Assembly: GCA_025093985.1 (NCBI GenBank)
Contig: JACAAK010000007.1
Span: forward strand, 1,984,001-2,048,000
Reading direction: 5' to 3'
Length of the DNA stretch: 64,000 bases
Origin: Calvatia gigantea
Lineage: Eukaryota; Basidiomycota; Agaricomycetes; Agaricales; Lycoperdaceae
Both the position numbers and the translations under genes were made by a program. The notes beneath the pieces are model-generated. The model was not told where the DNA came from, did not search any database, and was given only the letters and a program-made list of their open reading frames with translations. Each line of letters opens with the position of its first letter. Position 1 is the first letter of the stretch. Of this stretch, positions 34,901-48,289 are shown in pieces.

Positions 34901-36190
34901 CAACCCGATGACGAGGACAAGGGTATGCAAGCCTTGGGTCCCGCTGGGGAGGAACAAGTCGCCAAACTCGATGATCTGAGGTTTGCTGAGGACGAAACAC
35001 AGACCGACCCTTCCTTTGCCATGAACATCGATGAGCCTATGCAATCCGAACAGCATGAAAAGGCGGCAGAGAACCACGCTCCACAAAGTGAGCAAAATGC
35101 CTCAACCCTTCGTGAAGACGTGGCGGGAGCCATTTTGCCCAGTACCGCGCCGCAACCACAACAATCTGCCTTGCTACCCGACCCATCTTTGGTGAAGGCG
35201 GATACCGACATGAAGGAAGAGGCCACTGATGGCAACGTCGAGGCGGACCTCGGGCAATGGCAAGCGGAGGGTTTCCCTGACTCTCAAGCCGAGCACATGT
35301 GGCGACTCTATGAATCCATGACACACGACCTTGCTTACGCCCTTTGCGAGCAACTAAGGCTCATTTTGGAGCCCACGTTAGCCACACGCTTGAAAGGCGA
35401 TTTCCGCACAGGGAAACGACTCAACATGAAGAAGATTATTCCCTACATTGCCAGTGATTATACGAAAGACAAAATCTGGCTGCGGAGAACCAGGCCTAGC
35501 CAGAGGGAGTACCAGATTCTCATCGCCCTCGACGATTCTCGGTCAATGGCAGAATCACATTCCATTCATCTCGCATATCAGACGCTCGCCCTTATTTCCA
35601 AGGCTCTGAGCCGCCTTGAAGCTGGCGATATTGCTATTGCGAAGTTCGGTGGATCTGTCGACATTTTGCATGGATTCGACCAGGGGCCATTCAGCGATCA
35701 GGCTGGAACGCAAGTCGTCAGCGCTTTCACGTTCAAGCAACAGTCAACAAATGTCTTGTCCCTCGTCGACACCAGCTTGAAGGTCCTCGAGAGTGCTCGC
35801 GAGCGCCGTTCCATGTCCTCTGCATCTGCCGCAGACCTTTGGCAGCTGGAAATCATCATCTCCGACGGTATCTGCCAAGATCACGACCAGCTCAGGACCT
35901 TGCTACGCAAAGCAGAAGAACAGAAGGTTATGATCGTGTTCATCATCCTTGATTCATTGCATTCCGGTGTCTCGCTCGCCTCGTCGCCAAAGGGTGCAGA
36001 TGCAGGTTCCATTCTCACCATGACGAAAGCTGAGTTCAAGAACGTGGATGGAAAGGTGGAGATGAAGCTACAGAAATATCTTGACTCGTTCCCATTTGAG
36101 TATTATGTGGTGCTACGTAATGTGGACGCTCTCCCGGAGGTTCTGGCCGGAACACTAAAGCAGTTTTTCGAACGTATATCCGAAGAGTAG
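19996..36190 (+). CDS. MDN1: Midasin (Mdn1/Rea1), dynein-like AAA ATPase of 60S ribosome assembly
   Basis: Giant nuclear ATPase of about 5,000 residues that strips assembly factors from pre-60S particles, split here by about 20 short introns. The ATG is at 19996. Six AAA modules follow the N-terminal domain, with P-loops at about 21298 (AAA1, degenerate SSPSAGKA), 22387 (AAA2, GETGTGKT), 23822 (AAA3, GPTSSGKT), 24708 (AAA4, GETGSGKT), 25960 (AAA5, GSPGVGKT) and 26884 (AAA6, GPRDSGKS with Walker B LLLDGANL). A long helical linker (about 28-33.5 kb) precedes the Asp/Glu-rich region (33.5-35.2 kb). The C-terminal MIDAS/VWA domain has LIALDDSRSMAESH near 35525 and ends at 36190. Two places are out of frame: Walker B of AAA2 has one extra base near 23053, and around 32826-32852 the frame must shift twice. 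The gene is essential in yeast, so these are suspected sequence indels. Confidence 0.95.
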
Positions 36191-36380
36191 TTGTTGTGCC
36201 CATACTTAATAATTCACTTTTTTTAACCATCCTTTCTTGACTGTACTTTTGAGCTCCTTGAATGATTAAAGAGCAGTCAAGCTGTGTTGCTGACATAATC
36301 GGTAGTCCGAGGACCCGAGCTCCTTATATTCAGGTAGCATTGCCTTTCTTAGCGAACCTATAGTTTGGTGCTGGCACATC

Positions 36381-38494
36381 ATGGCAGGCGGCGACGCATT
36401 ACCCAGGTATTCAGAAACGAAGCGCGAGACTGCCCTCGAGAGCGTCGAGGTCGAAGAACGAAAGGGCCTTCTCAGTGAGGACTACAACCAAACACCCGAA
36501 CCCGATACCACTCCCAATGTCTGGTCACGACGGAAGATTATAGTCACTGCTGCAGTCCTTATTGGCCTTCTTATTACTGGAGCTGTTACAAGAACTCTCC
36601 TTGTGTGTCCCCCTCCTTCCCACCCGAACTTGGCCTTCCATGGAGGGACTCTGAGATCCAACGGAACGCATGATTTTCAGCGGACGGTGTTGATAGTTTC
36701 TATTGATGGATTGAGGTATGTGTGCTGAACGACGTCTTGAATAGCCGAAGGCTCATATTGTTGAAGGGCCGACTACCTTGATCGAGGGTTTACCCCTCAC
36801 TTACTGGATATCAGTAAGCAAGGGCTTCGTGCCAAGTCTATGCGACCTATTTTCCCTGTAAGTTCCTTGTCATTGTTGGGGGTCCCATGCTGAAGCAACA
36901 TATAGACATTGACCTTTCCGTGAGCTCTTCATTTCTTCTTGAGAATTATTGCGTACTAAGTGTCGGTCACAGTAATCATTGGGCCCTCATGTACGAGCCT
37001 TCATCGGTCGCTTTATTCGTTATTGACACGACCGAAATAATAGGACAGGCCTCCATGCAGAATCTCATGGCATTGTGGGCAATGTATGTGTTATCTACTC
37101 AAGTTCAATAACACCTGATGTTAACCATGGGGCAAGAATTTCTGGGATCCTGTATCGGAAACCGAATTCCACTACAACAAGGCGGAATCTTGTTACCTTC
37201 CCCATTGGTGGTTCGGGGAGCCAGTAAGCGTCCTTCCACTTCGCTTGCTGTCTCTGTTAACTTGTGGGCCTAGATGTGGGAAACGGCCATGAAGGCTGGT
37301 ATGACCACAGCCAACCTCATGTGGTGAGTTGGGGTTGCCAACGCTGTCCAACCGTTATGGCTGACGACGTCTTAAAAGGCCCGGACCCATGAAAACCACA
37401 AGCGGAGCTACTCCAACATATATGATACCTTGGAGGGTAGGTTTATAGGTCTTTATCCTCTGTTGGCCAGCCTGTAACTTTAATAGGATCGAGTTCCGCT
37501 CGAGGACAAGTTGGATCAAATTCTCTACTGGATTGACCTTCCTTCTAATGAGCGGCCCCAACTCATCACAGGTTCGTGGTAACCTTTATCCCCAGCGCTG
37601 TTGAGCAACGTTTGCACTATTAGCCTACGAACCTTCGCTCGATCAGATGGGCCACAGGTACGGCCCACTCTCGGCCCAGGTTAACGTGAGTCCGATTATC
37701 CCTCAGCGGCTCCTTTTATGACTGAACATGCATCAGTCGACGCTCAAATATGTCGACACCTTCGCCAAGGACCTTCACACCCAACTGAAGGCGCGTAACC
37801 TTACCAACATCGTGGACATCGTATTCGTTAGTGACCACGGAATGGTGGATACAACGCCATTTACCCTGATCAACATTGACGAGATTCTTGGTGATGATGG
37901 TATGCGTGCGATCGAACATGAGGACGGATGGCCGGCTTTAGGCATTAGATTCCGCCACGGCACTAATGAGTCCTTGTACCTTGAACGTCTTTCCAAAGCT
38001 GCAGAACAACATCCGGACCAGTTCGACGTTTTTACCCATGAAACGATGCCCAACCGATGGCATTTCTCGAACAACAAGAGGATTGCCCCAATTTATGTCG
38101 TTCCGAAGACAGGCCACATCTTGACGACCAGGGAGCAAGGGAGTAAACATTTAACAAAAGGGGTGCGTTTATTTCCTGGGGTTCATACATCCTAGCGAAT
38201 TAACACCGCTGACAGAATCACGGCTTTGACAACACCGAAACCGCAATGCAAGCTATGTTTGTAGCCCATGGTCCTTTCTCCGCAGTGGTCAAGGACCTGC
38301 ACCAGTCGAAACAGCAAAGTAAACGCGGACTGAGCTGGGTAAATCAAGGATGGCACTCAACATCAGATGACACCTATGTGATGAACACCTTTGCTAATGT
38401 TGAGGTCTATAATCTCGTCATGAAGCTCCTTGGCATTGAGTACCATGCGGCAAATAATAATGGTACCGCAGGTTTCTGGGATGCATATTTCTAG
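36381..38494 (+). CDS. Type II membrane nucleotide pyrophosphatase/phosphodiesterase (NPP family)
   Basis: Alkaline-phosphatase-superfamily enzyme that hydrolyses phosphodiester or pyrophosphate bonds of nucleotides, likely at the vacuole, ER or cell surface. The ATG at 36381 gives a cytosolic tail of about 50 residues, one membrane span (KIIVTAAVLIGLLITGAV) and a lumenal catalytic domain. Metal and catalytic residues are visible: TVLIVSIDGLR (first Asp), RPIFPTLTFPNHWALMTGLH (nucleophile Thr), ITAYEPSLDQMGHRYGP (Asp, His), DIVFVSDHGMVDTTPF (Asp-His pair) and NHGFDNTETAMQAMFVAHGP (His). About ten short introns split it, several inside the conserved motifs (for example TLTFP/NHWALM/TGLHAESHG). 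Stop at 38492-38494. The active site looks complete. Convergent with the SYLF gene. Confidence 0.92.
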
Positions 38495-38691
38495 TGTTAG
38501 CCTGGCCTTGTTTACAATATCTTTCATAACATAATCTTTCATAATTTGACATTGGAGGATATACGTTAACCAAGTTGCTGAGAAACATTCGGTACCAACA
38601 AGTGAAAGTTGAGACACATAGTATTGAGGGTCAGGTTTCGGATGGAGTGACACTACTGTATGTGAGGGGAACGTGAGAGGGAAGGTGGAAT

Positions 38692-39856
38692 TTACTGATG
38701 ACCATCAGCATCGAAGACGGTGTGGTTGTTGCCAACATTCATATGACCCCCAGCAGCGGCAGGTACATAAGATGCTTGGGGAATGCCTGATTCATCAAGC
38801 CCCTCTGCCGCCTCAATGATCTCATATAACCTTGATGCAACTTCAGGAGGGGGAACGCGGCCGCTAAGGATGTCCTTGGCTGGTACAGGTGATCCATAGA
38901 AATCACGGTTGGCATCTTTGCGCTCAATCAGAACAGTCCCTTCCAGGGACACGCCAGCGAAGAGACCTATAAAGACACCGAATGTCAGCGCCTCATGTCG
39001 AAGCAACAAAGTGGTACAAGATAAGATAGGAGAGTGACTGATGGGACCACAGCCAAGCAAAGCAGACAGACGTACCTTTCGACTTGGAGTAAGAGAACAT
39101 AGGGGCTGGGTGAGCGAGAGCGGATTGGACACTGCCTCCAGTACCAATAGGTCCAGCAGTAGCAGCAATATTCCCTCCAATGGTGACGTTACCGCCGAGA
39201 GAGAACGCGCGAACGGCATCATCGCTATTGAGGACAATGACGAATTCTGTGAGGTCGGCACCAATTTGGAGACCCCAGCCTAAACCGGCTGTCCCAATGC
39301 AAGATGGAGCGGACCAGGAGCCATCTGAGAGACGGGAGATGACGAGACCTGAGCCTGCTTTGCCGGAAAAGACGAAGCCGGCCTTAACTACTGAGAAGAC
39401 TGCCAGGCCTACGTTGATATGAGTCAGTGGACGAAGCAGATGGGTTGAGTGGAGTAGTAGGAAACGCACCTCGAGCACGTTGGAGGACAGCCTTGGGAAT
39501 AGAATTGAGCGCAGAGTCAGGCCGTTCGGGGTCGGCTGGTCAATTGGTCATGGCGTTCGACGATAAAGGGTGGACGATACGAGATTTTGTCAGGGGAAGT
39601 AGGAAATGAAGATTAGCGAGAAGACACAAGTCAGCCCAAACTCTCAAACTAGTGAAACATGGGGGACGGGGGGCTCAAACACACCGAAGAAGCTCTCCAA
39701 GATATTGGCGGCTTTTTCAGCTTCGCCAGGCAAGCTGAAGCCTTGCATAAATTCCTTCGATCCGCTGGCGACTTTGGATGAGCTGTTCTGTACAAAGGCC
39801 GTTGCTTGGATCCCAGCCTTTTGTGCGCCTTGGCGGAATTTATCGAGTAGTGACAT
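38692..39856 (-). CDS. SYLF-domain lipid/actin-binding protein (Ysc84/Lsb3-like, without SH3)
   Basis: SYLF domains bind phosphoinositides and actin and act in endocytosis. The ATG at 39856 begins MSLLDKFRQGAQKAGIQATA, a likely amphipathic helix. After introns come ADPERPDSALNSIPKAVLQR, GLAVFSVVKAGFVFSGKAGS, GLVISRLSDGSWSAPSCIGT, AGLGWGLQIGADLTEFVIVL and LGGNVTIGGNIAATAGPIGT. Then follow PMFSYSKSKG and LFAGVSLEGTVLIERKDANR, which is the complete SYLF order. The tail has ASRLYEIIEAAEGLDESGIP and stops at 38692-38694. About five exons. Yeast Ysc84 and Lsb3 have an SH3 domain after SYLF; none is seen here before the stop, as in the short fungal SYLF proteins. Confidence 0.92.
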
Positions 39857-40059
39857 AGTTCGACGGTATTGTGGTAGCTAGAGAGGACAGAGGCGATGAC
39901 AGCGGTGTTCGAGTACTTGTATTACATCATCACTCCCTTTCAACACAAGAATGGACTACTCCTTATGAGACCCTGACTGCGCTTTGGAACTGTTCTTTGT
40001 CATGTACCAGAACAAGTCTATCTACTCTACCACTTAAATTAACAATAGCCAATGTCTAC

Positions 40060-42248
<2,189 letters not shown>

Positions 42249-44462
42249 CCTCACCCTCGTGACCCCCTCAAACACCCCTCGCAAATATATCCCCCAGTTT
42301 AGCAGTTCATAAAATTTTAGTGTAACGAGGAAGCCGAATAACGGAGTTGCGACTGCCGCAAGACCGGAAAGAAGCGCCCAGGAAGTGGGGGAGTTATGAC
42401 CGGGTAATCGTGTAGCAGGCGATACGACTGGTGGTCTAGCTGGTGATTTTGGTTGCGACATCTTGGATATAGAGGAGGCGTCCCCGCCGTGCGGTGAAAT
42501 GGCCTGTGTGGGTTGGCCTTCGCCTTTGTTATCTAAGCTATCAGATCCACCACGACTTCGGATACGAGATTGCCAACGTGTTAGGAGTCAAGAATACCGA
42601 GGGGAGACTGGTGGTGTGCCAAATGGTTTCTATTGTGCCGTCGAAAACCCCAGAACGCCTTTGCCAGGGAGGTCGCACCACATCAAGAGGGTTCTGACCA
42701 AAGAGAGATACCAGGATGCCATGTCCTTAAATGAAGTTGAGCATTTGTGCCCCTTATCACCGGGTTTGGCCTACGATGCAGCCTTGTGGGCCAGGGGCAT
42801 TAGCGCGTTGAATTCTAGACGGAAGCTGAGATTAGAGTAGAAATGACCTTCGGATTTGTTTTATGAAATGTCCTGACTCGGAGCTCACCCCGTCCTTCTG
42901 ATTGGCTCCCAGCGTATTTCCAGCTCCAGTCTGAGACAGTGGGCAACCCCACACATCCTTTCAATGGTAAACTTTTATTTTGAGCTCATATTCCGAGGGA
43001 TTCTGCTATATTGCTTGCGTTGTTTCATGGCGAGATTCGACTCTGTGACTGTCTGAGCACCGATTAAGCTTAGATCACCTCCTATACTACATGAAGCACA
43101 AATCCTGTGTGATTATTGCGATAGGTACGTATCTCTCCCGTGTATAATATATATATATATATATATATATATTGTTAACAAGTTCAAATGCTAAGATTTA
43201 GGATGGTGAGTGATGCATGTGGTGGCAGGCAAGTATTACACACACAAGTTGTTTAAGCTTAAGAGCCTAATAATAAACACTATTCTCCGAAAATAGGAGA
43301 CGTGTGAGGAAAGAAGAAATGTGTACTTGGGGGGCTAGTTCCCCACCTGCTAGACCTACGCGAGGAAACATCCAAGTCGGTTCCTATGCCGTTCCTGGGC
43401 ATGTTCGTACCTACGAATTTTAGGAGAGCCCATGTCAGACAACACGGTTAGCGACACAGTTATATTCTCGCCTTTGGTGGACTATCTGAACCCAAGGTTA
43501 CAGTCATCGATCCTTCTGAGTTCGCAGAAATAGATACTTCGGCCGCCCTTGGCATTTCTGATTGGCGAATTTGGCGTCTATGTTGCTCCATAGTCTGGGA
43601 AAGATGGATTGCACGACGTTGTATGGACCTTGTCGTCCGTTGCTCCAGGTTTATGTTATAACTATCCGACCCTTCGGCAGCGATCAGTTGGTCTTTCAAA
43701 TATATACTGTCTCTGTATTCACCCGAGCTGTTAAAACTCGCAGGGAACCCCCCACCAATCCCTACCAATCCACATGCACATCAAGATGGGAAAAAGAAAG
43801 AAGCGTCCTAATCTGGACCATTCCCTTGAAAGGTTAAACATATCAGGTGCTCCATCACCCGCTGGACAGCTGACAACAGGCCTCATCAAGTTTCCTCCGC
43901 ACTTAAGGGTTAAACGCTGCTCGTTGTGTAGGTGCTGCTCGCGTTGCTCTGAGGTGTAGGCGTAGACTGCGTAGATAGAGAGCCGCTTATGATGTCACTA
44001 ATGATTTAATGCTCTGTATGAACTCGCTGTTAACGTTGGGAGCTAAAAGTCGCGTTGCCTTGATGGTGTGGTAAGTCGCGGCACCTATCATAGTGACGGT
44101 GTAAGATGGAGATAACTGTCTTCTAGTGATTCCTTCCGCGGATCTTGCCAACTCGATAGCCTTGACACCAGCCAGCTAGGAGCTCGTTTACTCTCTTGCA
44201 GGCGTAGCGATTGGGTTGTGTTGAGAAAGCGTGAAAAATATTACCTCTGTCTACTTGGGCCCAGAGCAATGAGGAAGCAGGGTTGGCCCGATTCTGTATC
44301 GGTTGTAGGTCGATCCATCAGTATAGTATCTGGAACCTCCCACCCTACCGGAATTCCTGATTTGGGATTTCTGCGGAGCACCACGTGCCTAGAATAGTGG
44401 AAATTGGTCGAAAAAGGGCTCCGTGCTCTCTTTCCATCCTCTCAACTCCTTACTACCCTCAA
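42249..44462. other. Long intergenic stretch with (AT)n microsatellite and doubtful open frames
   Basis: About 2.2 kb. 42249-42461 (minus) is an in-frame extension of the glucoamylase frame. On the plus strand 42463-42840 has a coding-looking tail (ERYQDAMSLNEVEHLCPLSP) and an overlapping frame with YEIANVLGVKNTEGRLVVCQ, one base out of step; no family recognised. The remainder holds no supported gene. Confidence 0.4.
43146..43172. repeat. (AT)n microsatellite
   Basis: About 13 AT dinucleotide units in noncoding sequence. Confidence 0.9.
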
Positions 44463-46030
44463 ATGCGCCAGGGATTCGCATTTTGTTCCTTCGTTTCCTT
44501 GGTGGCGGCTCTTTCTCTGGCACAACCACTCGAATCTTCTAATGGGACCAACTTGAACGCTCGATCCGATAGGCTGTGGCTATGGGGTTGGGCGTGGGGA
44601 TCCGAGAGTACAGTTTCAATCGTCGACCAATCCCCCGTTATTTCTTACACGTCAAGACCTGGTGCGTCAATGGGTTCAATCGTTAGGATGTGGGCTATCT
44701 TCTTAACTACGCCGTAGCTGCATTTGGGGCAGAGATAGATGACCCGATTCTAGGCTATGTCATTCCCCTTTCTTCATTTACCACTCCGTGTGCAAATAAC
44801 AAAACTACCGACCTCGCGCCGCGACCGAATGCCGGATGTCCAACCCTATGTGTCACTGGCCGAAATAAGCCCAGTGATACCTGGATTGCATTGGTTCAAC
44901 GCGGCCAATGTGAATTCGTCAAGAAAGTGCGAGAGGCCCAGAGACTCGGCGCAAAGGCAGTTGTTGTTGGAGGGGAGGACCCAGCAATATCCGGGTATCC
45001 CGACACCCTCGTGAACATGTACAGTCCAGGTGAGTTCTTGGTAATTTTCTGCAGAAATTTCTGCACCGAACCGATCATGACGTCTTACCTACACCCATAG
45101 AAGATTCTTCCGATATCAAGATTGCTGCAACGTATATCAAATTTTCGGATTATACGCAGCTTTATTCACTTATTTCCCATTCCAACACCACGCATTCTGG
45201 ATTGCGGACTCTCTCGCTTTTGATCACCGCAGAGTATTCAGCCTGGGAGTGGTATTCGTGAGTCTCGTTGTTCCCGTTGCAAATTACGTCAGGATTCTGA
45301 TGAAGTTAGGCCAATAATCACGTTCATTGTCATCCTGCTCCTGCCTTCAATTCTGACTTTTATCACTTTACTCATACACCGCGTACGAGCTGCACGAGCC
45401 GCACAACGTGAACGCGCACCGGAAGATATCGTACGAAGGTTACCATGGCGAGTATACACCGGTAATGGATGGGAAAAGCATGAGGGCGAGGAACTTGACC
45501 ACGATACACCTGCCATTCGGTCGTCCGAGGTGGATTTGGAAGAAGGAAGACCACGCACACAGGAGATAACACCACATGAAGCATCCACTCCAACGGCTGG
45601 TTCCGATGATCCCTCCACTTCCCATCCAGCTAAAGAGCCAGATGAGCGACCTTGGTTCGAGTCTCAGTTGGAGTGCGCTATTTGTCTATCCGAGTTTACA
45701 AAAGGAGACAAAGTTCGCGTGCTACCTTGTCACCACATCTTCCATCTCAGTGAGATTGATGAATGGTTGATCCAGCGAAAGAAGTTGGTGCGTCTCACCA
45801 GAATCTATACCCTTCATTCTTGAAATCACTCCTCACCTTTTGTTCTGTCCCAATAGTGCCCAATATGCAAAGCTGATGTGACTCAGCCCCCTCGACCCAC
45901 GCCACCAAGCTCACCGTCAACTGATGATTCCCACCCCCGCCAGGATACACCCTCAAGACCACCATCAGGTGTGCAAGATGCCACAGAACGGACGCCATTG
46001 TTGCTCCAGGACAATGAAGGAAATCATTGA
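44463..46030 (+). CDS. PA-TM-RING membrane ubiquitin ligase (RNF13/RMR-like)
   Basis: Endomembrane E3 ligase of the PA-TM-RING type. The ATG at 44463 begins a signal peptide ([20 protein letters not shown]). The lumenal protease-associated domain contains [40 protein letters not shown] and [13 protein letters not shown]. The membrane span is [20 protein letters not shown], followed by a basic cytosolic stretch. The RING is [33 protein letters not shown] and LCPICKADV; the tail is Pro/Ser-rich and ends at 46030. Introns near 44660-44710, 45031-45100, 45258-45305 and 45787-45856. In RING-H2 fingers the motif is usually His-x-Phe-His-x-x-Cys-Ile-Asp-x-Trp. Here the Cys position is Glu (FHLSEIDEW), so one zinc ligand is changed. 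There is no splice alternative that restores a Cys. Confidence 0.9.
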
Positions 46031-48289
46031 TGCCTTACGCCCCTCTCACGATGATATTTATTTGGCACCATTTTCCGGTGTTGTAGCTTACCTCCCCTTT
46101 CAACTGTTCCGTTGTTTGTAATATCCCTTTAGTTGAACGTTCAAAACAATGTTGTAGTAGTTGAAGCTCGCTTATGTTCAAATACGCTTAGTGTTGAATG
46201 ATCTTATCTGGAACGGGGGCGACGTAGGATTTGAAGTCATCAGGTCCATATATCCTTTTGTGGGAGTTTGGTTGGCAAAACTTGGGACTTCTGGAGTGTG
46301 GTGACCGAGCCATCAAGTTCTTCTGCCTTGAAAATATCTTCCACGCGTGTTTCTCTATCATTTTCCCGTACACGAGGCTTGGTCTCCATTCGCGACTCGG
46401 AGAGACCTTTGACATTGACATACCAAGCACACGAATCTCCGGAAACATGTACGCACTTGGAACGACATTCGCGTTGGAAGCCAACGGCTGTACCCTTTGC
46501 CTGTGAATTCGACTACCCTGAACAAGACCAAACCCACAATGGCCGGATTGTCGTAGCTCGTATTTACGCTTTGGACTGGTGTAACGTACAGCAAACCAAA
46601 AGATAGCTTGTTACAGCATACAAGGACTGAGCGTCTGGAACCTCGTCTGTGAGCAACTTCTTGAAGCATAACGTTTCTTCCATGTTGACCTATCTCTCCT
46701 TAGGTCTCCTTGCGCAAAGATATCATCGAATGTTTGAAACAAAGGCACATTTATCAGGGACCAATTCATAAGGCCTTGGCCAGCCCGTGGACAACGCTCA
46801 TGAATCACGATAACTTTCTAATAGTGACCACATTGCCATCACCGGCTCACGCCACGACACGCTCTCCATTCCACCACCCAGGCTAGGAAATTGCAAAATA
46901 GACCAAAGATATCCATATATGTCATAGAACACTCGAGCGTGAGTCACGCTTGGGATTCCAGACGAAGAAAGACAATAAGAATCAGGTACGAGTGACCAGA
47001 CACGCGTTTGTCCTTTTTTTGTTACTGCCGTTGATTGACCATCAGCTTACCTGGCTATCTCCTCTTAATAGAATGGACTTATTGTACCGGCTCTGTACGG
47101 CGCATATCCGTGTTGAAGGTGTGAGGGTTGGAGGAACTGGAGGGAAGAGGTGAAGATATTTTGGGCGCTTGCTGTTGCGACCAGTTGCGACCCAAGACAG
47201 GGTGGTCACCTGTGGTCACCTGTTCCTGAAAAGGTATTATTTCCCTTCTAGTTTGTCCGGTAGCCTCATCAATGTTTTAACTTCCAAGAGTCTAAGAAGT
47301 TCCTCTGGTCGCACAAGACTAGGATTGTTATCCAACGTTGCACCACTTGGGTGATCTTAGATGAAGATCCCATGGCATTCGCGGGCTTTTGTAACCCTTC
47401 CAGTGATTCAATGATCTCAACCCCAACTTCCAAACCTGACTTTCTTATTGTCTTGAACTCATGGCCGCCGAGCTTATTGTCTTTCGCGCTGCGAGTGATT
47501 AACCCGGTTTGCCCCAACCGCTGTCACGAGACTGTTCCACAACACTTTTCCCGGGATTTCAAAGGACTCATTTCAATACATCTAGGCCTTTTCTGTAACC
47601 GTTCATGCCGGCTGTCCGACTCTGGTCTTTATTTCTAGGGAGGGCTTTAGCGATGTGAGTACCAATTTACCTGATATAGAGCGTGAATCTTGAACCGACT
47701 TTCAAGGTTCATTTGCAGGTCGCCTCTAATCATAGGATTATTTCGGCGCTTACCATTAACACATAACGCTGTTTCTACGCAGCGCAAGTCGTCGGTTGGT
47801 CCTTCTGTCCGTCTTCATCTTATGTTCATTTTACAAATTGCTACAGCCTGGATCCTTACAAATAGTGCGCGCGCGTCAATTAAATCACAGTCCTGACTCG
47901 TTGGGTCCAAGGGGACCATTATCCGAGTAATTTTTAGACTTTCGGACATTGACCAGCTCGTTTCCCATTTGACAAATTAACATACACTGGACCAACACAA
48001 AAGCAGATCAGACCGAACACAGCACGATCAACTTAGTCAAATCAACTCTCGGACCCCTAGTCCTTTCCTCCCTCTTTCTTCTTCGGACCTGTTATATTTC
48101 TGGCGTATCAAATTGCGGCTTACTTGACATTTCCCTCTTTACTTGCACGATTGATATAGGGTGGGTTCTTGAGGGTGGATTTCGGTTCCTGTGCCCAGAG
48201 TGGACTCTCGTTGTTCTGTTGGACATTCTCCTCATTCTCTTCGACTTTCATCTTCGCCTTCCTCTATTTCTGTTTAGCATTCCCCCGCC
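46031..48289. other. Intergenic stretch with a possible degenerate minus-strand gene
   Basis: On the minus strand between about 46690 and 46188 several coding-looking pieces follow each other in different frames. They are an ATG near 46681 (MEETLCFKKLLTDEVPDAQS), a possible intron ending near 46567, a frame with VVPSAYMFPEIRVLG, one with SESRMETKPRVRENDRETRV and DIFKAEELDGSVTTLQ, and one ending KRIYGPDDFKSYVAPVPDKI. No family is recognised. 46900-48289 shows no gene; its end is the promoter and 5' leader of the CCCH gene. Confidence 0.35.

Noticed and set aside
43460..43960. Open frames of 60-102 codons around the sequence after the AT repeat
   Set aside because: Overlapping on both strands with no motif or codon bias.
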